Assembly (NCBI RefSeq): GCF_002902965.1
Contig: NZ_CP026108.1
Coordinates: forward strand, 682,001-746,000
DNA length: 64,000 nucleotides
Direction: 5' to 3'
Source: Paraburkholderia hospita
GTDB lineage: Bacteria; Pseudomonadota; Gammaproteobacteria; Burkholderiales; Burkholderiaceae
In this document: piece by piece, positions 18,714 through 28,028 of the stretch
Position numbering within the stretch: position 1 is the stretch's first letter
Layout: every line of letters starts with the position of its first letter
The notes under the pieces: generated by a model
What the model was told of the DNA's origin: nothing
What the model saw: only the letters and a program-made list of their open reading frames with translations
The model's database searches: none
Translations under genes and position numbers: made by a program

Positions 18714-20108
18714 TTAGCCTGGTCTGGACACCAGTGGCAGGCGCACCTGGAAGGTCGTTTGTCCCGGGCGTGAACTGACAAGAAGCGCACCGCGGTGCCG
18801 GTTGACGACCGTCTGATACGAGATGTCGAGGCCCAGGCCCGTACCTTGACCCGGCGGCTTGGTGCTGAAAAAAGGCTCGAACAGATGCGGCATGACATCG
18901 TCTGCGATGCCGGTCCCGTTGTCGGTGAACTCGACCACTGCCTAGTCCATCTCGCGGTAAGTCCGCACAACGATCTCGCCTTTGCCACTCATGGCATCAA
19001 TGGCGTTGTCGATCAGGTTGGTCCATACCTGATTGAGTTCGCTGCCATACAGGCTCAGATGCGGCAGGCTGTGATCGTACTCACGATGCACGGTGACACC
19101 CTGCCTGAGCCGGTGTTGCATGATGATGAGGGTATCTTCAATGCCTTCATGGATGTCCACATCCTGCTGCGGCGACTGGTCCATGTGCGAGTAGGATTTC
19201 ATCGCCCGGATGATCCCTGAAATCCGGACCGACCCAACGCGGATGTCTTCCATCAGCGCGTTGAGTTCCAGTGTCGACGCGAGCCAGTGGATGGCGGCGG
19301 CAAACTGCTCCCTGTTCAGGGTGACGGCAAGCGAGTCAAGTTCCTCCTGCAGGATTCCCGCGCTGACAAGGCATGGCGCCAGGAGCCACGCCTTCCCGAC
19401 ACCCTGTGCGAGCAGCCAGTCGCTGAGCGCGTCCGCTGCCTGATTCCGCTTCAGGGCATCGATAGCCGACATCACGTTGGTCAGTCCCTGGCGTTCGCCC
19501 AGACTCTCGAGGATTTTCATTGCATCGACAGGAATCGAGCTATCCCTCAACTCGATGTGCGCAACCTTCAGCGTTGCGAGTGCGGCCAGCGCACGGTCCG
19601 CCGTGCGCACCAGTGCAGCCGCAGGATTATTTAATTCGTGCGCGAGGCCCGCGGCGAGCGTGCCGAGGGCAGCCAGTTTTTCCCGGTTACGCAGCGTCGC
19701 CTCCAGGTTCATCAGGCGATCAAAGGAGCTGTGGAAGATCAGCCGGCAGAAGGTCTCCGAGCCGACCAGCAATTCGCGGAACGCGCGTTCCGGCAGCAGC
19801 GCCACGCGCCCGTCGGTGACCGCTTTGAGCGTGCCAGGCGCGGGCGTTCCCGAGAGCAGCGAGACTGCCCCGAAGTAGCTGGGCGCAATGAACCGGGACG
19901 TGGGAATCTGCTGCCCGCGGGAAAGCTTTGTCGCGGCGACTTCACCCTGCAGCACGACGTAAAAGTGGGACCTCGTTTCGCCTTCACGGGCAAGGACCTC
20001 CCCTGCCGTGATGCTGACTTCCGTCAGCTGTTCGCGCAGCCACTGCAAAAGCGCTTCTGACAGATCCCTGAAGAGCGGATGCCCGCGCAGTTCGTCCAGC
20101 TGGATCAT
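18714..20108 (-). pseudogene. Cyclic-nucleotide-binding-domain histidine kinase interrupted by an amber codon
   Basis: The reading frame would encode 464 residues: a cNMP/Crp-type sensor domain at about 10-120, a HisKA domain with the H box GLAHELNNP (His157), and an HATPase domain. A TAG at 18942-18944 stops it after YREMD, between the N box (NLIDNAIDAM) and the G1 box (FTDNGTGI, GTGLGLDISY). These boxes follow in the same frame and run to the stop at 18714. The truncated 388-residue product lacks the ATP-lid motifs and should have no kinase activity, unless the codon is suppressed. Such kinases in Burkholderia often sit next to a thioredoxin-reductase-like gene, absent here. Confidence 0.85.
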
Positions 20109-20117
20109 GAGGCCGGC

Positions 20118-20240
20118 CTACGGGTTGAACAGCATGAATCTTGTGTGAAGCAGGTGTTCACGACACATCGTGACTCCGGACGGCGGCTTCAGAACGAATT
20201 GTAGTGCCTGCTCGTCGGCCGCCGTGTTCCCGTGTTCCAT
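20118..20240 (-). CDS. Possible 40-residue small protein
   Basis: ATG at 20240 follows gagaggcgg. The product is MEHGNTAADEQALQFVLKPP then SGVTMCREHLLHTRFMLFNP, stopping 10 bases before the start of the kinase gene. Tight spacing to the kinase start and a fair ribosome site favour translation. It is too short for homology arguments and could be a leader peptide. Confidence 0.3.
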   Translation of the reverse strand: MEHGNTAADEQALQFVLKPPSGVTMCREHLLHTRFMLFNP

Positions 20241-20364
20241 TAGCCGCCTCTCTGGTTGTCGTCGCCGTCCATCGCCGGATCAGCCGTGGGGTGCGGGAAC
20301 GGAAGACTCGCGGGCAATTGAGCCCGCCAGGTATGCTTCCATCAGTTGGGCAAGCACCGCGGAT

Positions 20365-20754
20365 TCAACTGATGATCTCGCCGGTCCACCGGTCGCGATG
20401 GGCCCAGAATGGGCACAGCGGACAGGTTTCGCCTTCCGGATAGTCGATGCCTTCCTCATGCGGACACCCGATGATGCGATCGATGGCGGCGACCGAGCGC
20501 GCCCCATGCTGTTCAATGAACCGGACGATCTGTTCGGTGACTGCCGGATCGGTTCTCGCATCGGACGTTTCACAGAACCACCGCTCAACCGGGTCAGCAT
20601 CTGCGCCTTCGTGCGTGACAATGCCCACCGACACCTTCGTCGCCCGCGTGTCGTCGGGCCCATAAAAGGCCACCGTTGCGACCGGGTAGCCGCAGAAGCC
20701 CTGACGACTTTTTTTCGCGAGCTTGTCCCGGTACCACTGCGCCTTCAATGACAT
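20365..20754 (-). CDS. Conserved hypothetical protein with a cysteine cluster
   Basis: A 129-residue protein starting MSLKAQWYRDKLAKKSRQGF. It has a beta-rich core (GYPVATVAFYGPDD, VSVGIVTHEG), a helical middle, and a C-terminal cluster RIIGCPHEEGIDYPEGETCPLC that could bind zinc through Cys/His. I recall close relatives across proteobacteria, always uncharacterised. It probably heads the transcript leading to the broken histidine kinase about 250 bases downstream. Confidence 0.75.
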   Translation of the reverse strand: MSLKAQWYRDKLAKKSRQGFCGYPVATVAFYGPDDTRATKVSVGIVTHEGADADPVERWFCETSDARTDPAVTEQIVRFIEQHGARSVAAIDRIIGCPHEEGIDYPEGETCPLCPFWAHRDRWTGEIIS

Positions 20755-20827
20755 GTCGCCTCCGTGCCTGCGCCCGACTTCTCCATGTGACGACGTCAGC
20801 GATGATCACAGCCGGTGGTCGTCATCC

Positions 20828-21040
20828 TCACCGGTGCTGCACTTTTCGTGTTGCCATGTACGCCTCGAACAGACCCGCATGCAACCGGCTGAATTCCTGA
20901 CGCAGACTGACCAGTTCGTGCTGGTCGCCTTCGTGCTCCCGCCGCAGGATCTCACCCAGCAGGGCCGTTGCGCGTGACGCCGGCTCGCCATGCTGCACGC
21001 GCGCCTCGCTGAGGCGCTCCGCGAGCGCCGGCTTGACCAC
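20828..21040 (-). CDS. Possible truncated hypothetical protein
   Basis: Seventy codons beginning with a GTG (VKPALAERLSEARVQHGEPA, then LLGEILRREHEGDQHELVSL and LHAGLFEAYMATRKVQHR) look coding by composition, with a coherent helical C-terminus. The frame stays open upstream to about 21090 without a good start. The recombinase operon begins at 21126 on the other strand, so the 5' end may have been removed when that element entered. Confidence 0.35.
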   Translation of the reverse strand: MVKPALAERLSEARVQHGEPASRATALLGEILRREHEGDQHELVSLRQEFSRLHAGLFEAYMATRKVQHR

Positions 21041-21125
21041 CAGCAGCCAGGCCGTATGCGCAAGCCAAGAACGATTCCATGATACTCGCAGGCTGTGTTA
21101 AAGAGGCCGCCCACTCGAACACAGC

Positions 21126-22589
21126 ATGAGGATCTGGGCGATGACAGCAAGACGAACCACCATCCGGCAACTGCCGTTGACCGAGGTTGTTGACCGCGAC
21201 ACACCCGGCGCGACGCCGGTCAGCATCACCACGCCCGAGGGCGGCGCCATCTACCACACGGTCCTGCTCGCAGACCCGGACACCAGCAGGAGGCGCGACT
21301 CCCGTCCGCAGTCGATCGCAGGTACCTTCCCACTTTTCCCTGTTGTCCGACTCGCGGACGGCACGCCGTGGGCTGAGGCGAACATCTGGCTCATCGATAT
21401 GATGGAGTCGAAGTCGTCGCCCAACATGCTGACCTTCGCCAGCATCGCAGACGATCTGGTGGCGTTCCGTCGTTATCTGGATGACGAGGGCATCGACTGG
21501 CTGGTGTTCCCCGTGAACAAGCGGCAACGTCCGACCTACCGCTATAGCGCCTCGATCAAGCTGGCCGTGCAGGCAGGCGAACTGTCTCCGAGCGTCGCCA
21601 GGCGTCGTATGGGCACTATCGTGCGCTTCTATCGCTGGCTAATGACCGAAGCAGGCTTCAAGCCCGTGAACGCGCCGTGGGTCGAATCTGACCGGTTCAT
21701 CGAGTTCAAGGACCAGAAGGGCTTCAGCAGCGTGATCGAGGTCAAGACCACCGACCTGTCGATCAGTGGTCGGCGCGCAGAAGACCCGTGGGACGACCGC
21801 ATTCAGGACGGCGCTCGCCTGCGCCCGCTCCCCTCTTCCGAGCAGTCGGTACTGCTTGAATCGTTAGCCGCTCTCGGCAACACCGAGATGACGCTCGTTC
21901 ATCTGTTCGCACTGTTGACGGGCGCTCGGATCCAGACGGTACTGACCATGCGCGCGAAACACGTGATGCGCAAGCCGGGCGAGTTTCACGGCGACGACAT
22001 CCGTCTCGCCTGCGGACCGGGTACGGGCATCGACACGAAGGGCGGTGTCAAGGGCGTGTTGCATCTGCCGCGCGGTTTCTACGAGCGGCTGTACATCTAT
22101 ATGCACAGCGATCGTGCGCGCAAGCGTCGCCAACTGGCAGACGGCGGCGATCACTTCGACCAGCCGCTCTTTCTGAGCCATCGCGGTGCGCCGCTCTACG
22201 AGGACCGCGCGTCGCGCGCCCCGGTCAGCACTGGCCCGCACGTACGCCGTCACCTCAAGACGGGGCAGGCCGTACGCCAGTTCATCAGGGACGAACTGTT
22301 GCCCATGATGCGCGTACAGCTCGGCAACCCCAGGTACGAGTTCAGCTTCCACGACCTGCGCGCGACCTACGGGCTGAACATGGTCGACACGATGACAGCG
22401 AATGAGACTAAGTACACCCGGGCACTCGATCAGTTGCGGCAGTTGATGTGGCACGCCCGGCCGTCCACGACCGAGATTTACCTCGGCTACCGCGAGAACC
22501 GCAAGCTCTTCGACGCTGTGCAGGACGGCTGGGGCACGCACCTGTCGGCACTGGTCACGCGCGCCCTCGACACTGCGGTGGCAGCATGA
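21126..22589 (+). CDS. Tyrosine recombinase, first of three
   Basis: A 487-residue site-specific recombinase. A core-binding domain lies at about 90-200 and a catalytic domain at about 235-475. Expected residues are visible: Arg in LTGARIQTVL, His and Arg in FHDLRATYG, His/Trp in LMWHARPSTTE, and the nucleophile Tyr in EIYLGY. It should be catalytically competent, breaking DNA through a 3'-phosphotyrosine. Its stop overlaps the next gene (ATGA). The three-recombinase operon recalls Tn554 TnpA/TnpB and RIT (recombinase-in-trio) elements. ATG at 21126 is the frame start; a second ATG at 21141 is also possible. Confidence 0.88.
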   Translation: MRIWAMTARRTTIRQLPLTEVVDRDTPGATPVSITTPEGGAIYHTVLLADPDTSRRRDSRPQSIAGTFPLFPVVRLADGTPWAEANIWLIDMMESKSSPNMLTFASIADDLVAFRRYLDDEGIDWLVFPVNKRQRPTYRYSASIKLAVQAGELSPSVARRRMGTIVRFYRWLMTEAGFKPVNAPWVESDRFIEFKDQKGFSSVIEVKTTDLSISGRRAEDPWDDRIQDGARLRPLPSSEQSVLLESLAALGNTEMTLVHLFALLTGARIQTVLTMRAKHVMRKPGEFHGDDIRLACGPGTGIDTKGGVKGVLHLPRGFYERLYIYMHSDRARKRRQLADGGDHFDQPLFLSHRGAPLYEDRASRAPVSTGPHVRRHLKTGQAVRQFIRDELLPMMRVQLGNPRYEFSFHDLRATYGLNMVDTMTANETKYTRALDQLRQLMWHARPSTTEIYLGYRENRKLFDAVQDGWGTHLSALVTRALDTAVAA

Positions 22590-24466
22590 GCCGCCTTTAT
22601 GAGGAAGTGTGCATGCCGCTCGCGGAGGGCACAACGCTGCTGCACCCCGAACGCGCGTTGCTCAAGTGGGAAGGCCTTGCCAGCAGGTCCGATATCGGGC
22701 GGATCTGCTACCTGACGCGTGATACGTCGAGCCGGCAGCGCACGCGACGCACTTTCGACCAAACAAGCTTCAGCAGCGAACGGGCCAAGGTCGTACGCCT
22801 GCTGGTGGCGCAGCTTTCCGGGCGTATGACCCTTGGCGCGATGCGTCCGAAGACGGTCTACGGTGCTCTGCGCGTCATGCTTGACTTCGTCAACTGGGCC
22901 GACATGCAGGGCCTGCATCAGGTGCTCTGTGACGAGAAGGCTACCGCGGACGCGGTTCATCGCTACTTCCGTGAGAAGCGCGAACAGGTCTCATTGGGCA
23001 GCCTGCACCGCAATTCCGTCGCCCGCTATCAGCGCAATCTGCTGTCGATGCTACGTGAGCTCTTCAGAGACGACGACTTCTGTACCGATGCGAGGGTGCT
23101 GCGCAGCCAAGAGGCTGCTTCTGTGCCAACGGCTGTGCCAGATGCCGAAGCACAAGCCTCCCTGCTCGCATGGGCTGACGCACTCTTCAACAGCATCACC
23201 ACGCTCGTACTCGATTTCAAGCCGTACCCGATGCACGTGACCACGGCACGAGGCGAGCATCTTTGCCTTGTTCCGCACCCATTTGGCCGTAATAAAGGCG
23301 ACGACTCGCGCGGCCTGCTTGGCTGGAATCTGGAGACGGGAGAGCCGCGCACTCGCGAAGAACTCACGACGCGCATGGCTGGGGCAGGAGCTAAAAATCC
23401 TCGAACGAGTTCGTGGAGCATCGCCAGGCTAACGGCTAAAAATCTTGCGGCGGCGAACGCGGACGCGCAGTCTCCGATCCGCCGCTCGCACGCTTCGATA
23501 GCGGTCTCCTGTTTCGCCGCGCTGTTTCTCGCCGAAACAGGCATCAATCTCGCGCAACTGCTGGCCATGAAGTGGAGCCCGGGGCTCGCCGCGAGCCTGC
23601 AGGATGCGTCAGTTGCACGTCAGAAGTTTCGCGAGGTCAAGTACCGTGCAGCCGGGAAGGACGTAACGTTTACCGTCTCGTTGGGTTTCATGCCGAAGCT
23701 CAAGACGTATCTGGCGCTGCGCGAGTATCTGGTGCAGGACGCAGACTGCGACGGGTTATTCATCGTAGTCGGGAATCAGGTACAGCTACGACGGCCAATC
23801 GGTCTCCCAACCGAATTTCTGACTCTGCTTTACGCGCGGCTCAACAAGCTCGGGATCGTGCTGCCGCGAATTAGCGCACGTCAGTGGCGCGCGGCGAAGC
23901 AGGATTGGGCGGTGAGCAACCACGGCCCCATCGTCGCAGCGAAGCTGATGGGGCACTCGCTGGCCACGGCACTGCGTTCATACTCGAACGGCACGGACGC
24001 CGCACACAAGGCAGAGATGGGCGCGTTCCTCGCTTTGGTGGAGAAGACCGTGCTCAAGCCCGTCAACGACCCGGCGGGCAGCATCAGGAGTGCGGTGGGT
24101 GTCTGCATCGAGTTCAACAAGCCTGCGCCAATCGCGGCATCGGTCACCGTACAGCCTGATTGCCGCTCGACCGAAGGGTGTCTCTTCTGCGACCAGTACC
24201 GCGTACACGCTGACGTCGCCGACATCCGCAAGCTGCTGAGCTGTCGTCACTGCGTCAGGCTCGTGAGCGGACGTGCCGACTCGATTGAGCAGTACGACAG
24301 TTCGTTCGGTGCCGTGCTGCGGCGCGTTGACTTCCTGCTGGATGAACTGCGCAAGCGCGACGCCGCGTTGGTCCATCAGATTGAGCAGGACGTTGACATC
24401 GAAGGGAATCTGGACACTTTCTGGTTGGCCAAGCTCAACCAGCTTTTCGAATTGGGAGTGGCATGA
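22586..24466 (+). CDS. Tyrosine recombinase-like protein, second of three, catalytic residues altered
   Basis: A 626-residue protein whose ATG overlaps the upstream stop. The C-terminal half aligns in style with tyrosine recombinases: LAETGINLAQLLAMKW, ISARQWRAAK, KLMGHSLATALRSY. Where Arg I is expected the sequence is GIN, and the His of the HxxR box is replaced (ARQWR), while the second His and Tyr remain. It is therefore probably a DNA-binding or architectural partner rather than a full catalyst. A C-terminal CLFC...CRHC cluster may bind zinc. Its stop overlaps the start of the third gene. Confidence 0.82.
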   Translation: MSRLYEEVCMPLAEGTTLLHPERALLKWEGLASRSDIGRICYLTRDTSSRQRTRRTFDQTSFSSERAKVVRLLVAQLSGRMTLGAMRPKTVYGALRVMLDFVNWADMQGLHQVLCDEKATADAVHRYFREKREQVSLGSLHRNSVARYQRNLLSMLRELFRDDDFCTDARVLRSQEAASVPTAVPDAEAQASLLAWADALFNSITTLVLDFKPYPMHVTTARGEHLCLVPHPFGRNKGDDSRGLLGWNLETGEPRTREELTTRMAGAGAKNPRTSSWSIARLTAKNLAAANADAQSPIRRSHASIAVSCFAALFLAETGINLAQLLAMKWSPGLAASLQDASVARQKFREVKYRAAGKDVTFTVSLGFMPKLKTYLALREYLVQDADCDGLFIVVGNQVQLRRPIGLPTEFLTLLYARLNKLGIVLPRISARQWRAAKQDWAVSNHGPIVAAKLMGHSLATALRSYSNGTDAAHKAEMGAFLALVEKTVLKPVNDPAGSIRSAVGVCIEFNKPAPIAASVTVQPDCRSTEGCLFCDQYRVHADVADIRKLLSCRHCVRLVSGRADSIEQYDSSFGAVLRRVDFLLDELRKRDAALVHQIEQDVDIEGNLDTFWLAKLNQLFELGVA

Positions 24467-26352
24467 ACAACACGCTGATTGCGCCGATCGCTGAGCGTCC
24501 CGACTGGTATCGGGTAGAGGACGATACGGTCGTCACGCACGATACGGCTGGGAACACTGTTTCGCTGTTTGGTGACGACGCCTGGGACATCCGTGCATAC
24601 ATGGTTGGGCCACGCAGCACCCATCTCTATTTCAGGGGTCACTCGCCTGACGGCGTGAGCCGCGCGCTTTCAGAAGCGACTACGCGTCAATGGAAGCAGG
24701 TCATGTACTTTCTGATGCACGAAGCGACCGATACGGTACCGGCGTCCGGCACGCTTCAGGCTCGTTCAATGTACCTGAGGGAGTTCATGTTCTTTGCCGC
24801 CGCACTTCAGCTTACGCTCTACGAGGGCCTGTCCAACATCGCCGTTGTTCTGGACTATGCGGCGCAAGCCGGGATGGAGGCGAAGGCCCAACGCCTTCAT
24901 TCGATTCTGGTGAAGCTTCACCGTCTGGGGGTCGAGACCACAGGGCTGCGCGTACCGCTGGCCCAACTGCATAGGCCTCTGCTTGAACGCTGGGCGCAAC
25001 ACGCTGGATACTCGCAATACCCTGTCATCCCGACGCGGATCTACCAGCACTTCCTGTCGACCTGTCAGCATGACCTCGGCATCGCTGAGGGCGTCGCTGA
25101 CGTTCTGTCGGACTACCTCGCACGCGGGTACGCTGGCGAGAGTCCTGGCGTCTCTGCGGCACTGGTAAGGGCTGCCGCGCACTTCCGGTGCAAGGACCGC
25201 CGTTACGTCGTGTCGTCGCTTGTCGCGTCAATTAGCGCGCTATGTCAGCTTGTCATCGTGTCGTTCACCGGCATGCGCGCGGCGGAAGCGGAGAACCTGC
25301 CGTACGACTGCCTGAGCGAGACCCGTCTCGATGGCGTGACGCACTACACCATCGAGGGTGTCACGACCAAGCTGTCGGGCGGGCGTCCCAGGCGCGCATG
25401 CTGGGTGACCGGTCCGCTCGCTGCTCGCGCCGTCAGGCTCGCGCAACGGCTGTCGGGCGAGGCGCACCGGGCACACGGCGCGCAAGGCTACGCCGAATCG
25501 ACGGACGGTTCGCACCTGCTGTTCTGCCGGATGGGTCTGAATCTGAGTTATGGGTACGTGGCAAACCGGGCGGCGAGTAACGTACATGACGATATCGAAG
25601 CCTTTCGTGAGCGTGTCTTCCCGACGATCACGGTCGAGGACATCGCTGAGCTGAAGCGTGTCGACATGCACCGCGCCTGGGAAGACGAGCCGAAGTACGC
25701 GGCCGGGCAACAGTGGCCGTTCACGCGCCATCAGCTTCGCCGCACGCTCGCGCTGTACGCGCACCGCAGCGGTCTCGTAACGCTGCCGACGCTCAAGCGT
25801 CAGTTGCAGCACATCACGCAGGAGATGAGCATGTACTACGCTCGTGGCTCGGCATTCGCGAAAGGCTTCATCGACACCGACAAGACCCACTTCGCGAAGG
25901 AATGGGCCGAGGCACAGGGCCTGTCCGAGTACCTTGCGTACGCCGAGCAGGTGCTGTTCTCTGACGGGCGGCTATTCGGCGGGCATGCAGCGTGGACGCA
26001 GAGCCGTGCCGTGCAGGCCTCGCCTGTGTCGGTCTACTCGCGCGAGCAGACGATCAGGATGTTCGAGAAGGGCGAGCTGGCGTACCGCGAGACAGTGCTA
26101 GGCGGCTGTGCCAGCGTCGAACAGTGCAAGTCGACGCCGCTCGACTGGATGCGTCTGGATTGCCTTGAATCGGACTGCCGTAACCTCGTGGTTGTGCCGT
26201 CAAAGCTTCAGCGCGTGATCAAGGCGCAGCAGGCTACGGTCGAGAAGCTGCGCGCTGTCGATGAGGCTAGCGTCGAATACCGTATCGAAGCACAGACGCT
26301 GCAACGACTGCTTGTCGCGCAAGAGAACCTGATCAACCCGGAGACAGCATGA
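24463..26352 (+). CDS. Tyrosine recombinase, third of three
   Basis: A 629-residue protein translated from an ATG overlapping the previous stop. Catalytic motifs are present: Arg in FTGMRAAEAENL, His and Arg in FTRHQLRRTLAL, His in QLQHITQEM and Tyr in MSMYYARGS. The N-terminal ~190 residues form the arm and core DNA-binding part. Together with the first gene it gives two potentially active recombinases. Strict translational coupling suggests fixed stoichiometry in one complex. Codon use matches its neighbours in the operon. Confidence 0.86.
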   Translation: MNNTLIAPIAERPDWYRVEDDTVVTHDTAGNTVSLFGDDAWDIRAYMVGPRSTHLYFRGHSPDGVSRALSEATTRQWKQVMYFLMHEATDTVPASGTLQARSMYLREFMFFAAALQLTLYEGLSNIAVVLDYAAQAGMEAKAQRLHSILVKLHRLGVETTGLRVPLAQLHRPLLERWAQHAGYSQYPVIPTRIYQHFLSTCQHDLGIAEGVADVLSDYLARGYAGESPGVSAALVRAAAHFRCKDRRYVVSSLVASISALCQLVIVSFTGMRAAEAENLPYDCLSETRLDGVTHYTIEGVTTKLSGGRPRRACWVTGPLAARAVRLAQRLSGEAHRAHGAQGYAESTDGSHLLFCRMGLNLSYGYVANRAASNVHDDIEAFRERVFPTITVEDIAELKRVDMHRAWEDEPKYAAGQQWPFTRHQLRRTLALYAHRSGLVTLPTLKRQLQHITQEMSMYYARGSAFAKGFIDTDKTHFAKEWAEAQGLSEYLAYAEQVLFSDGRLFGGHAAWTQSRAVQASPVSVYSREQTIRMFEKGELAYRETVLGGCASVEQCKSTPLDWMRLDCLESDCRNLVVVPSKLQRVIKAQQATVEKLRAVDEASVEYRIEAQTLQRLLVAQENLINPETA

Positions 26353-26711
26353 GCGGCGCCATGACCGACTACTACGCCGCCCTTGAACGGCTGAAAAAGC
26401 GCAAGAATGCGCGTATCAACAACGACACCGTAGCGATCGAGGCGGGCCGCAAGAAGGGCAGCATCAAGAAGTCGCGCCCGCAGTTCGCTGAACTGATCGA
26501 AGCGATCGACGCGGCCAACGCAGTAGCCGAGCGCCCGAAGCGCGAACTGACCGACCGTCTGAACCGCGCGAAGGGCGACGCGAAGGATCTGCAGGCACAG
26601 CTTGACGAGTCGCTGGCTCGTGAACTCGCACTGCTGCGGCAGGTGTTCGGCCTGCGCAAAGAACTGGCCGCGCTGCGTGGCGGTAGCGTCCTGCCCTTGC
26701 AGCCGCGCTAG
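26349..26711 (+). CDS. Small coiled-coil protein of the recombinase operon
   Basis: A 120-residue protein starting MSGAMTDYYAALERLKKRKN; the second Met (26361) is an alternative start. Residues 25-50 are basic (RKKGSIKKSRP) and residues 60-110 form a coiled coil. In Tn554 the third gene tnpC has a similar size and role as an accessory DNA-binding factor, and gamma-mobile-trio elements also add a small protein to two recombinases. The ATGA overlap with the third recombinase ties it to the same unit. Confidence 0.72.
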   Translation: MSGAMTDYYAALERLKKRKNARINNDTVAIEAGRKKGSIKKSRPQFAELIEAIDAANAVAERPKRELTDRLNRAKGDAKDLQAQLDESLARELALLRQVFGLRKELAALRGGSVLPLQPR

Positions 26712-26855
26712 ATCGAGGCGGACGTCTTCGCTCGAAACGGGCGCTTGGGCTGTTTCGCTTGCGTCGATTTGATGTTCGGGAAGATTCCCGGTACGGCTCA
26801 CCCCGCGTAATGACGCATCAAATTCGATCGTGGTTCTGTGAGACCGCTGAACGGG

Positions 26856-26957
26856 TCAAGGGCGGGCGAAGCCCGGCGAAGTGAACCCTTGATGCGCGGT
26901 GGTTTGACACCCTCTAGCATGGTTGGACGCCCGGCTTTATCGGGCTTCCAACCATGC
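26856..26957. ncRNA. Two consecutive strong hairpins, orphan IS110-type end
   Basis: First structure: tcaaggg (26856-26862) with cccttga (26886-26892), enclosing cgggc/gcccg around gaa. Second: an 11-bp outer stem (26917-26927 with 26947-26957), one mismatch, then gcccg (26929-26933) with cgggc (26941-26945) and a 7-base loop. The same order and outer stem sequence occur upstream of the IS110-family transposase at 39142-39244, both followed by accatgcg(g/a)aac. No transposase adjoins this copy. It may be the non-coding end of a lost element. Confidence 0.5.
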
Positions 26958-27780
26958 GGAACTTGCTGCGAAAGATGGACACTCCGACGGTCGTGCTGTC
27001 CACTTTTTCGGCTGATCTGATGGACACCTCGCAGACAGCTGATCCCAGTATTTTCAAGGCTCCGGGCGATGTCCATTGTTTTTCTCTTGCGCGTAACGCC
27101 GGGAACCACGCGTAATCGTCGACCTCGCCCGTGCCGGGAAACTCCGCATCGAAACGCCGGCGCAGCGTGTCAAGCGACGCGTCGCCCAGCGCGGACACTA
27201 ACGCCGCAAACCGTGCCGGCGCCAGCCACGCCAGTTCCGCAAGCAGCGGCCACGCGGCATCCAGCCCCTCGGCCCGGTAGCGGGCCTCGGTCATCCACGC
27301 AAGGGGTACCGGGATGCGCCACCACGATTCAATGCGCTCGATCGCGTCACTCGCGGCCCTCCACTCGCCTGCCAGCAGCCACAGGGGTACGGCATGACTG
27401 CCGGCATCGTTGCCGCGAAAGGCCAGGGCCGCCGCCCGCGCGGCGAGCGCTCGCCAGCACGGTGCGAGCCACGCGTGAACAGTCTGGGCGGGCAGCGCCC
27501 GCCGGGCGGCCGGGACCACCTCGTCCTCCAGATGACGGCGGGCGCTGGCCAGCGCCGCGTGATCCGCAAAGGGCGTTGTGGCACCACCTTCGAGTTCACG
27601 GACCAGCATGGTCATCGCGGACAGCGCGCCGTCGTCGGGGTATTCGCCGGCGAGCCGTTCCAGTGCCGTACGCGCGGCCGTCGCATCACGCCGCTGCAAC
27701 TGCTCCAGTACGTCATTGCGCAGCATCACGTCACGGCTGTCGGCAAAGATATCCAGTTGCTGCACGCTCTGCATGGTCAT
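26914..27780 (-). pseudogene. Third gene of the KfrA-like operon, 3' end replaced
   Basis: Codons from 27780 (MTMQSVQQLDIFADSRDVML) to about 27080 (DDYAWFPALRARE) encode a coherent, Trp- and Ala-rich helical protein of about 235 residues with TPR-like texture. After 27080 the frame enters unrelated DNA carrying repeated tggaca/tgtcca words, which supplies a foreign tail to 26914. The start lies 5 bases after the stop of the small gene upstream, so it belongs to the KfrA-like operon. Function unknown; relatives occur beside KfrA-like and integrase genes in Burkholderiales. Confidence 0.65.
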
Positions 27781-27785
27781 CGCGC

Positions 27786-28028
27786 TCAGAAAAGTTGCTC
27801 TTCAGGACGGGCCAGATTAGCCCACTTCACCGTGCTGCGGAAGGTGCGACCGTCTTCATCCACCGACTCGATGATCACGCGCTGGCCGCTGGCTTCGGCA
27901 ATCACCCGCACGGTGCGCTCGCCGTAGCGCATCAGCGCGCCGATCGGTGGGCAGGCCGGGGCGTTGCGCCGGTTTCGCCCTGCTCGCCCGGCTTGTCCCT
28001 TGCGCGGGCGACTGCTGTTTTCCATCAT
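27786..28028 (-). CDS. Hypothetical protein, 80 residues, KfrA-like operon
   Basis: The start overlaps the KfrA-like stop (ATGATG, 4 bp). The N-terminal 30 residues are basic (SSRPRKGQAGRAGRNRRN) and the rest (MRYGERTVRVIAEASGQRVI, FRSTVKWANLARPE) is a compact beta-rich unit. It looks intact. No family is recognised; its place suggests a role with the KfrA-like DNA-binding protein and the integrase. Confidence 0.65.
   Translation of the reverse strand: MMENSSRPRKGQAGRAGRNRRNAPACPPIGALMRYGERTVRVIAEASGQRVIIESVDEDGRTFRSTVKWANLARPEEQLF

Larger units (their letters stand above)
21126..26711 (+). mobile_element. Tn554/RIT-like unit: three recombinases plus accessory protein
   Basis: Four genes on one strand, each start overlapping the previous stop by 4 bp, encode three large tyrosine recombinase homologues and a small coiled-coil protein. 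This gene order is known from Tn554-like and recombinase-in-trio elements, which transpose as a unit. No cargo genes are carried. I could not identify terminal repeats, so the true ends are unknown; the left neighbour at 20828-21040 looks 5'-truncated. Confidence 0.75.
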
